Below are positions 1 to 7,949 of a DNA stretch of 13,973 nucleotides, piece by piece (position 1 is the stretch's first letter; each line of letters begins with the position of its first letter). The DNA comes from Hyphochytrium catenoides (taxonomy: Eukaryota > Sar > Hyphochytriomycetes > Hyphochytriales > Hyphochytriaceae), in contig FLMG01002850.1 of the NCBI GenBank assembly GCA_900088475.1, forward strand, positions 1-13,973, given 5' to 3'. Both the position numbers and the translations under genes were made by a program. The notes below the pieces were generated by a model. That model saw only the letters and a program-made list of their open reading frames with translations. It did not search any database and was not told the origin of the DNA.

Positions 1-695
1 CTCTGTACACTTGTTTAGGTACATCGTACAACGTACAAGAGTGGCACTGCTACAGTCTAAAACAGTAACGGACACGAAGTCCCTGTGCAGAATCAAAGCA
101 GCGTGTTGGCCTAGGATAAAAGGAAGGAATCAGACGCCTCTTCTTCTATTCTGCAGATTCATCCATACTCCATTCTTCTCCAGCGGCAGCCATGGCAGTC
201 GGTCACCCTTCATGCACGTGTCAGGACCACGCCTGCTGAAGGACAGTACCACCTTTACAGGGCTCAGCTCGACAGATGCACCATCGCCAATGACAATATA
301 CCATAAATATATAGATAACGTTATTAGTTCTCTGAAAGGGCCATACAAAGTTGAGTCAACCGCAGGCGGTGAAATCTGCGTACCGCGCAAGAGCGAGAGC
401 TCAACAGAGTTGTCCCTCGGTGGGGGGTACTAGTTCCCTTGGAAGATGTGCTTAATGCTCGTGGGTCGTATAAGGGACAGCCACAGTGATGCCAGCAACA
501 TCGCAAGAGAACACCGTATGCCCACACTTTATGTGGTCCAGTTGGGGTCCGCGTTCATGCACCAGCTGCAGAGCGCACAGCCTAGAAGCTGTAAGGGGCC
601 TCATCCACATTGCCTCTGGGCGAGAAACATCGTAGAGCTCCACAAGTAGCAGAGGCAAATTCCCCGTCGTTCACTACCAAGGTGCCAGGGGAGCA
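1..695. other. Region downstream of the RCC1-IPT gene, no confident gene
   Basis: This stretch lies 3' of the minus-strand RCC1-IPT gene. It has several short open frames on both strands; the longest are a 140-codon plus frame (11-433) and an 86-codon minus frame (130-390). None has a recognisable domain and none joins convincingly to a neighbour by splicing. The minus frame is preceded by a possible acceptor (TACGCAG), so a terminal exon of a gene running off the left edge cannot be excluded. No canonical AATAAA signal for the neighbouring gene is obvious on the minus strand. Confidence 0.4.
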
Positions 696-3600
696 CTAAA
701 CGATGGTAACGTTCTTGCCCGACGTGGTGAAGTCCTGCCCGTTGAACGCAACTTCACATACCGCCACCGACCCTTTGACGGACTCCTCAAACTCAGGTAA
801 TCTGAACACCACAGCCCTCGACTCCGGCAGGTAGCGACCCGGGACCACCTTGGTAGAAAAAGCAGGAGCTGATTAGACCAACAAGCAACTTAACTTGAGA
901 CGGCCACGCATGGAAGGACGTTGGATACAACTGGCTCTCACCTTAGTATCCTGACCGTTGCTTCCTGCCGATATCCTTATGGCAATGGCTCCAGAGTCGA
1001 AGAAGCCATAACCTCTAAGCTCTACTTCTCCATTCGAGGAAACCGTGGCAGGTGTAATAGTCTCCACCTTCGGCGTGGCTAGAAGCGAGCCCGAATGACG
1101 GAGGTATTAGATAAGTTCTAGCTTAGGTGGGTGGCATGATAGGTCTACTCACCATAGTAAACGAAGTCTAGTGTCTCCTTTCCATAGTCAATTCCATTCA
1201 ACGCGACGGATACAGCAACAGTGGCCCGAGGCGCCGGGGGCCCTGGCGGCTCTTCTACGGCTTTCTTAGGTTCCTTTCCTTGCTGTTTGACGAGCAATGC
1301 AGTTGGCGCTTTAGGCGTAGAGATTGAAGGAACTTCCGCATCACTCGCTGTTGTTTCGGTTCCTTCTAGTGTTCTTGGAGAATACACAGGGGAAATGCCA
1401 TACACGGTCCCACCAGGGGCCGAATTGGTTGGTCGAGAGGACTTGCGAGCAGGCTTTGGTTGAGGTGCTGAGGTCCTTGGCGTTCTTACTGGTGTAGAAG
1501 CTACTTCGGGCAGCATAGCCACTGTTAGTTCTGGAGAGGTAGAAGAGATGCCCTTCTCCTGACAGATAGCTCTAGTGGCGTCCAATGAAAGCGATTGGGC
1601 AGTGCCTTCATATAGCTTATCTGTAAATTGAATGGTAGCGTCAACCGGCAGCTCGAAGGGCTCTTTCAGAGTGATGCGAACGAGAGTTTTCCCATCCATA
1701 GGTCCTGAACTGGGCCGAATATTAGCGACAACGATCTTCTTTTGGTTGTAATAGGTAATGGCAAGCGCCTCCACCGTTGGCAGATATGTAAGCCCTGCAT
1801 CCAGGGAGACCTGCGCGTAATGGTCAGCATCACAAGGGATGCCCTACTACCAGGTGAGCTCAACATGCTAGTACCTTAAAGGTCGCTTTATATATCGCCC
1901 GATCTGCGCTAAAGGGCATGGCCTCGCTTCCCTCGATACTCTTAAAGTCCTCCAATCGAGGAGCGATAAAGGAGATGAGAGATGAGGACTGCACCAGCCC
2001 CTGGCAGGCATAATGGTAGGTGACGTTGTTCTCCATGAGCGCAAACTGTAGAAGGACCCCCTGCAGGTCGAAGAAATTCTCTCCTTGGAGTGTTAGACTT
2101 GTTCCTCCAGGGAATGGTAAACAGCTTGGCTTCACTCTGGTCACCTTGGCCTAGAGAGGAAACTCTCAGCCCTTGCATCTACATAGGGTCCTGTGTTCCA
2201 TACCTGATGGAAAAAGACCTTAAGCGGCTTCTCTATCATTGGCTTTTCTTGTCCTGACCCCTCCTCGTCCTCATCCTTCATATCTTTCTCCTTCGACTCT
2301 TCCATCTTCGGAGCTTGTAGCTCTAAGCTTTCAGTGCTGAGATCCATCAGTTGAGGGCCGAAGTCGACCCCATTGAGCGACACTTGAATCTGGCACTCAA
2401 CGTAGGGGATCGTGACATCGTTGTGAGAGAAGAAGCAAGGTAGAGGGCAGACTAAGACCGGAATCGGGGCCTGTGGCTCCGCAGTGTCTGGTGCTCCAGG
2501 TGTCTCTTGAAAATGGGCCTCCTGAACTACAAACCTAAGGCACACAGCCACGTTTAAGAACGGTCCGATTAGCGTGGGTAAGAAAGAAAATTAACACTGA
2601 GACGTCATGAAGCACGTGCTCGTGGGCATCAAGCCCTAAAGTAGGTGAAGGCCCAGGATGGAGCTTACCTCTTAGAATCTCTGACGTCAACAAAGCGCAC
2701 CTTCGCTTTTTGCACATGTGGTTGCCCTTCATAAACGATCTCAAAGTCACCAGAGACTTCAGGGCCAACTGTTTGATAGTTGCTCCCTTTCAGGTTAAGT
2801 TCTGAATAATAGAGGAAACGTCTGCCACTTGTGCTAAAGTGACGTCCGTTCATGGCTACCTCGACTATGTACTCAGCCGCAGCAGTGAGTTTGGGGGTTG
2901 TACAGGTGATCTGTATGGGGAATAAAAGTAAGTATTGTCCTCCTCTTTTGTCTTTGCTGATCTCACAGCCCAAGCTTCGTTTTCTAAGCTTATAGTTCCT
3001 TCACCCCAATCTGACACCTTGTGTGTGATACCACATCGTTACGGCTATCGCAGCTTTATGGAATGCGGTGCTCTTACCGTATTAGTCTCTGAATTGTATT
3101 TGCCCTGTGCAGCTCTAGCTGTGATCCCAGCCGTTGGAACAGCAGGGGTGAATTTGACGGTAATTTCCTCACTATCCCAGAACCCGTTGCCATACAAGGT
3201 CAGCTTCGTACCCCCTCGCAACGGTCCCGACATAGGCTCCAAGGACTTAATGGCTGTTGCACTGAAAGCGGCGGCATGATTGTCCCACAGAACAACACGG
3301 GAACATCCTTTGCCTTTCAGTGCTTCAACGCGGCGAGGGCTCTTCACATTTTCGCAAGCCTCATGTCCCAGCTTGCAGTGGGAGCCATTGCCCCAGGTGT
3401 AGACTTCACCTTCCGCTGGAATATGAGGGAAATATGCTCGTTGTTTAGTCTGAGGCGAGACCGAAAATCAGAGATGAGAGCGGATAGGAAGGATGAGGTC
3501 CAGGGAATTCGAAATGCCTAAATAATAGGATGGCGGTTGTAGCTTGAATGAGCGGCTCAGAAAGATAAAGAAGGTGCCGAGTGTCAGGGAAGGAGCTTCT

Positions 3601-4587
3601 TACAGTCAATCACACAGCTCTGATGGCCTCCTGCCGAGATGCGGCGAACTAGGGAACTTCCACCTTCTAACGCTGGAACTTTCACCCTTTCGGGGTAAAA
3701 TCGACTTCTACAGTCTCCCAGACCCAGCTGGCCATACACGTTAAACCCCCACGCATAGAGATAACCTTCGCTTGTCATAGCCAAGGTGTGCGCTGATCCA
3801 CAGGCGATGTCCACATACCTATCCTGTCCTTCAGACTTCAGAATCAAGGCAGGATTCCTCTGACATTTTTTCCCTAAGCCCATCTGCCCACAACTGCTGT
3901 CTCCAAACCCCCAGACGTCTCCGGACTGGGTCAGTGCAATGGTGAAGTAGTCTCCGCAGTCTACGGACTGCACCTTTTTGCAGCTGAGGTCAAACACACA
4001 GCGAGGACTCAGTTGTACCGTCGGTAACGCTTCGCGCAGCTCCTTGCTGACGTGCTTTAGGTTGTGTCCTGTTTGACCTTCTGCTCCCCGACCCCAAGTG
4101 AAGAGATCTCCCTCAAGGGTGATGGCCGCCGTATGCGCTTTTCCACAGGCGACCTTGGTTATCACTGACTTCATTTTGACCGGCTGAGGAACTTTTGTAT
4201 GGACCACAGCACTGGAGACACCTAACTGCCCTTCGCTCCCATCACCCCAGGCGTGAATAGTCCCATCTAAGGTGAGGGCTACCCCGTGCTTCTCTCCGAA
4301 AGCGATCATCTGCCATCTTTTGTTCTCAAAGAGTGCTCCAATGTCGTTGGTTTCCTGTCGTAACCCAAAAACGTCAACGTCTTCTTCTTTCACTAGAAGT
4401 ATGCAGCGCTTACATTGTTTTCAATGAGCCAGCTAACCTCGTTGGAGTCCACTATTGCAGCGCAATGGCCATACTTTGCGTACAGGGCTTTCACCTTCCT
4501 TCCCTGGAGACTACTAAGGATCTGAATCTTGCCCTGCGTCCGCTGTCCCCACAGGAAGAGATGTCCAGTCTCACCCTCCCGCGTCAT
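696..4587 (-). CDS. RCC1 seven-bladed propeller fused to about five IPT/TIG domains (9 exons)
   Basis: Exons read on the minus strand are 4587-4414, 4354-3604, 3415-3078, 2910-2669, 2534-2204, 2150-1875, 1810-1153, 1078-942 and 848-696 (stop TAG at 698-696). They total 3060 nt, or 1019 residues. All eight introns (53-188 nt) are GT-AG and all phases agree. Residues 1-363 hold seven RCC1-type blades, with strands such as LFLWG, IHAWGDGSEGQLG, LFTWGRGAEGQ, LYAWGFNVYGQLGLG and VYTWGNG alternating with CG-x-x-H-T/S-x-A strands. Residues 364-1019 hold IPT/TIG immunoglobulin-like repeats, recognised by 'I-x-P-x-SGP-x-GGT-x-LTL-x-G-x-G-F' starts and 'V-x-x-NG-x-DF' ends: about 364-457, a degenerate one 458-570, 613-723, 729-922 and 924-1019. 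An acidic linker lies near 572-605 and a Pro/Ser/Lys-rich insert at 808-898. The start ATG has A at -3 and begins exactly at the first blade strand. No signal peptide or membrane helix is visible, so an intracellular role is inferred. RCC1 propellers commonly act as GTPase exchange factors or protein-binding platforms; the partner here is unknown. Confidence 0.88.
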
Positions 4588-5759
4588 GGTGTCTTTGACA
4601 AATGTCCCCCTAATCGCTTACTGAAACAATCAAATCCATACTAGGCCGACATGGTCGATGCAGATATATTGGTGAAGAGCTTTACCGTCAATCAATCGTT
4701 CTTATAGACGAAGCTTCGACCCAGGGCTGACATCTTCCCTATCCAGGGGGTCGAAAGAGATGCATCAGGAGTCTAGTGACTGCCTGGTCCGTATCATACG
4801 TCCTTCACTACGGCGACTATCTTTATAGATGCTGGTCTCCTTTCTCGGGAGAGAGAGAAGGCTGCCTGCTTCTCTTGCTCTGTTATGTTTGTCCGGTGAT
4901 GATGATTGAAAGGTAGGAGGCTTTGAAGATAAACGGAGGAGGCACAACCAAAGGGCGTTACATTGCGCCTAAGCATACGCATTCCAAACAGAGTGGGTCA
5001 TATTGCTGAGACCTCTATCCCAATCATTAGCGTTTAGAATCACAATTGTGGAGTGTGATGTTAGCATCAGCTGTCCTTGATAATTGACGTCCATATTCCA
5101 TATTGTTGGGACACAGAGTTAACTTCTCCTGAACTCTAAACTTTTATCAGGAATAACGTTTCTCTCTACACTTAATGAGCTAACCAAATCTAATCGCCAT
5201 TTGGAGCGTTTGGCTACCTGATGTCAGTTGGGACTTGGACACTGCGCTGCAATGGAGACAGAAACCTCTTCTACCCGCCATGTGCCCTAAGAGGAGGAGA
5301 CAGAATAACACAAAAAGAATGGGGATAGGACAGCAAGAGAGAACTGAATGCTTTTGAGCACGGATCGAGCGGAAGTTGCGTCCATCAACATGTCAGCAGG
5401 AAGAGCACCACTTCACGCTACGCTTGCTAGCTCTTTAGCCTGGGTACGGCCCTACAGCTAGCTTCGTTAGTGTCCAGAAGGGACCAAGCAGACTTCTCAT
5501 TCTACCTATAGCAATCCCACATTCAGAGCAGCGCTGAACATTGGACCGCGAAGACGGCGCAAGATCAGAGAGGTCGGCTGTCACGTGCTATTTGCCATTC
5601 TAGGATCTCCGAAGTTCTGAAAGAAGACCAAGAAAGCCTCGGCGCCCTGGAGGGAGAGCAGTAGAGAGAGGGACGTGGGTCGCATACCTGTTCCCGTCTG
5701 CTTCCAGTTACCGGGGCTTCATCTCACCTCCTTATTTCTCTGGCCATTTCGGCTAGACA
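4588..5759. promoter_or_regulatory. Divergent intergenic region between the RCC1-IPT and V-ATPase-f-like genes
   Basis: This 1.17-kb stretch separates two start codons facing away from each other, so it should contain both promoters and both 5' UTRs. Open frames are short and unconvincing on both strands. An E-box-type GTCACGTG lies at 5580-5587. A 10-nt palindrome (CGAAGCTTCG) lies near 4709-4718. I see no clear TATA box at a fixed distance from either gene. A minus-strand upstream ATG at about 4643 opens a frame of only nine codons (stop in GATTAG), and I found no good splice joining it to the RCC1 exon. Confidence 0.5.
5580..5587. promoter_or_regulatory. E-box GTCACGTG, possible bHLH site
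   Basis: A CACGTG core preceded by GT lies 173 nt upstream of the start codon of the V-ATPase-f-like gene. In animals a GTCACGTGAC element (CLEAR box, bound by TFEB-type bHLH factors) marks lysosomal and V-ATPase genes. Here the right flank is CT rather than AC. Relevance in this organism is only a guess; an 8-mer can occur by chance. Confidence 0.25.
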
Positions 5760-6424
5760 ATGACCAAGAAGTCTGAGATCTCGGCATCTGAACTAGTCAA
5801 GAAGATGGGAACCAACCGGTCCCTCTACGCTACGGCCAAGGCTGGATACTCCTCGTTAGAAGAAGACTCACCCTCTTCAGACCCAGCCATGGATGTGGAA
5901 GGCGAGAAGGAAGTATTGACAGAAGAACCGGAAGAGACGGTGAAGTTGTACACCGAATCCATTGAACCGTCACCCCGTAAGTTCCTATCACCCTGCGATC
6001 CCGTCTCCACCATCTGACCATACAGCTTCCTGCAGTGGCACAATGTTGTACAATCTTTTCTCTATTTGCCATCATTTTTCTGGTAAGTAGAGCACCTCGG
6101 TGACGCTTGTCCACGACGGTTTCACGAGTCTCTAACATCTGGCTTTCTCACTTGTCTTTCCTCGGCAATAAGATGTTCATTGCTACCATGGTCGGCAACA
6201 ACTCCATATACATAAAGATGAAGGCACCAGAGGGCAAGCACTTAAGCTCTTTGGCTGGCGGTGTCTGGGGCGCAGTAGTTATGTACATGATTTGCTTTGG
6301 ACTCTCCGCTTGGTCATGGTTCAAGGCAGCGAAGGCCAGTCACTACTTTAGGAGGAACGCAGAGGTACACACAGCAGCAGATGCCACAATTATTGCCTCA
6401 CACAAAGAGGCAGTGCTGCTATAG
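5760..6424 (+). CDS. V-ATPase subunit f / ribonuclease-kappa-like two-helix membrane protein (3 exons)
   Basis: Exons are 5760-5976, 6036-6082 and 6173-6424 (stop TAG at 6422-6424), 516 nt for 171 residues. Donors are GTAAGT (5977) and GTAAGT (6083). The introns are 59 and 90 nt, in phases 1 and 0. The 47-nt middle exon is chosen because its CTGCAG acceptor gives an unbroken hydrophobic helix (residues 74-95, QCCTIFSLFAIIFLMFIA); the nearer acceptor at 6024 breaks the helix. A second helix spans 117-138. A short loop (96-116) lies between them with a possible N-glycosylation sequon at N97-N98-S99. The paired cysteines followed by T-x-x-S-x-F-x-x-x-x-L and the loop size match my recollection of yeast V-ATPase subunit f (YPR170W-B) and RNase kappa, which sit in the membrane V0 sector. 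Residues 1-72 are an extra acidic, probably cytosolic tail. The family call is by pattern only; an unrelated two-helix protein is possible. The start ATG has A at -3. Confidence 0.6.
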
Positions 6425-6611
6425 AGAGACTAAAGCAATTGTTGCCCAGTCTCTACGATCTGTAAATTATTAATTAGCTCCGTGCCCTTCAGGCAGGGAG
6501 TTCAGACAGTCATAAAGTTCTGTCTTAGGGACGATCGACTACTCAGGCGGATGGCCTATCTTTACAGAGAGGATAGAATCAGACAGGAGATATAAGAAAA
6601 GGGTGAGGATG

Positions 6612-6633
6612 TTCACAGGATGTCTGCTGTGAA
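6612..6633. repeat. Inverted repeat, 7-bp perfect arms, 8-nt loop
   Basis: TTCACAG (6612-6618) is matched by CTGTGAA (6627-6633). It lies about 190 nt past the stop codon of the V-ATPase-f-like gene and only 4 nt from a second hairpin. It could fold in the 3' UTR or be chance; there is no U-run after it. Confidence 0.4.
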
Positions 6634-6637
6634 ATTA

Positions 6638-6661
6638 GTCGACGTCTCCCTTTGCGTCGAC
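6638..6661. repeat. Inverted repeat, 7-bp perfect arms, 10-nt loop
   Basis: GTCGACG (6638-6644) is matched by CGTCGAC (6655-6661), enclosing a pyrimidine-rich loop. Each arm contains the palindrome GTCGAC, so the element could also be a pair of direct GTCGAC sites 18 nt apart. It is the second of two hairpins in a 50-nt stretch. Confidence 0.4.
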
Positions 6662-7052
6662 ATGTCTGTAGGACACAAAGTCAAGAGCTATCGACTAGGG
6701 AGATGAGATGGTAATAGAAAAGTGAGGTGGAGTCAAGTAGATGGTCCTTGGAGCCCCTGGCCCGACACTCAAAGAATACAAAGGAAAGTTATAGGATGGC
6801 CATTGAGTATAAAATACGGAAGATATGAGAGAGAAAGAGGCCGCAGACAGGGACTTAAAGTAAGAGACAAGGGCTGGAAAGATAGACATGGGAAGCAAAC
6901 ATAGCCATGGAAGCAGTATGCTGAGAGAGAGAGGGATGAGGGAAAGAGGGACCGCCTCTAACCGACCCGAAGCAGGTAACCTCTTGGCCTTCCATGGTGG
7001 TTCTTCTTCCCCTCTCCACCAGCAGCAACTGATGTGCCCCTCTCTGTGTGGC

Positions 7053-7949
7053 CTACCACTGTCTACAGCGTGAGAATTGGTCTTGTCCTCTTCTTGAAGG
7101 ATAAGAGGTGAAAACTACGGTGACACACAAGGCCCTTGTCAAAAAGGGTATATTGAAAGAGATGCGGCGCGGCAAAGGTGGAATTACCCTTGCCTCAAAG
7201 GAGCCACTGCGCATGCTCTCCCTATAAGCAGTTGGCTTCATAGGGCTGCGACATAGAGGGACAGAAGCAGAGATCATTTAGGAATACCTCCACTACATTC
7301 CCAGCAGCCAAGCAACAGCTATTACCCTTGGCTGCTGCCCGGTTGTCCTGCTATCAGGCCGTCTGATAAACCCTACCCTCGCATCTCCAGAGCTTCGCTC
7401 CCTGAAGGCAGCCGTGCTGAGCAAGGAACCGTCACTGTCGCTCTCAGTATCTACATGCTTGGCACTAGCCACGAAGAGATGCGCCTTCACTGTCCCTTTG
7501 CCCTTTGCCATGTCCCCCAAAGCAGAAGCCAAAACTATTGATCGACAGTTATTGTTGTAGCAGGGCTTGATGTGCAGTAGTAATAGCTTCAGAGCCCTGG
7601 AAGAGCTGGAGGATAAATTCCGCAATAATAGTACTGTGGTTGGTGTAGAAGGGATCAGAAACTCATCATCAGAAGCGACAGACGGGTGACAGTGCCCTTT
7701 CTGCTCATCCTCGTCAGCCTCGTGCCCCACCATCAGACGCAGCAGTAGGCACCAGCACCCCAGAAGGCAGCACTGGCAGCAGCATCGAGAGCAGGCAGCA
7801 GGCAGTGTCAAGAGGCAGAAAGCAGTAGCAGCAGGGGCAGCGAGAGCGGACTCACTAACCTCGTGTAAGAGTTCTTTCCTGAGGCATTCCTACAGCGGCA
7901 CTTCCCTTAATAGCTTCCTCGGTCGTCTATAGCCGCCCAGGATATCTTC
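7053..7949. other. Ambiguous open frames upstream of NAF1; probable NAF1 promoter and 5' UTR
   Basis: Several overlapping frames are open at once. A 172-codon minus frame (7811-7293) is rich in Cys, Leu and Ser, with possible splicing from a GTAATA donor near 7330 to a good pyrimidine-rich GCAG acceptor near 7250. A 38-codon lysine-rich plus frame runs about 7106-7225, and a plus frame without an ATG runs about 7279-7560. Because both strands stay open over the same bases, and I recognise no domain, I do not call a gene. The last part, up to 7949, must hold at least the NAF1 5' UTR. A CAG-rich stretch at about 7735-7835 includes many CAG and GCAG units. Confidence 0.35.

Larger units (their letters stand above)
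6425..7052. other. 3' flank with paired hairpins and a purine-rich tract, no gene
   Basis: No coding signal is convincing here. From about 6560 to 6960 the plus strand is strongly purine-rich, with many GA and GAGA runs (for example near 6823-6842 and 6921-6955). Such strand asymmetry opens one frame and its complement by composition alone, which explains the short open frames. Two adjacent inverted repeats at 6612-6661 are listed separately. Confidence 0.45.

Noticed and set aside
11-433. 140-codon plus-strand open frame
   Set aside because: No domain, unusual composition, and no supporting splice or promoter context.
4393-4413. Apparent 21-nt intron (GTAAGC...CTTCTAG) in the RCC1 gene
   Set aside because: Splicing there runs straight into TGA. 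Using the later CGACAG acceptor gives a normal 59-nt intron (4355-4413), keeps phase 0 and restores the propeller sequence.
6025-6082. Alternative 58-nt version of the middle exon of the V-ATPase-f-like gene
   Set aside because: The acceptor at 6023-6024 gives a polar, His/Ser-rich sequence and leaves the wrong phase for the last exon, whereas 6036 gives an uninterrupted membrane helix in phase.
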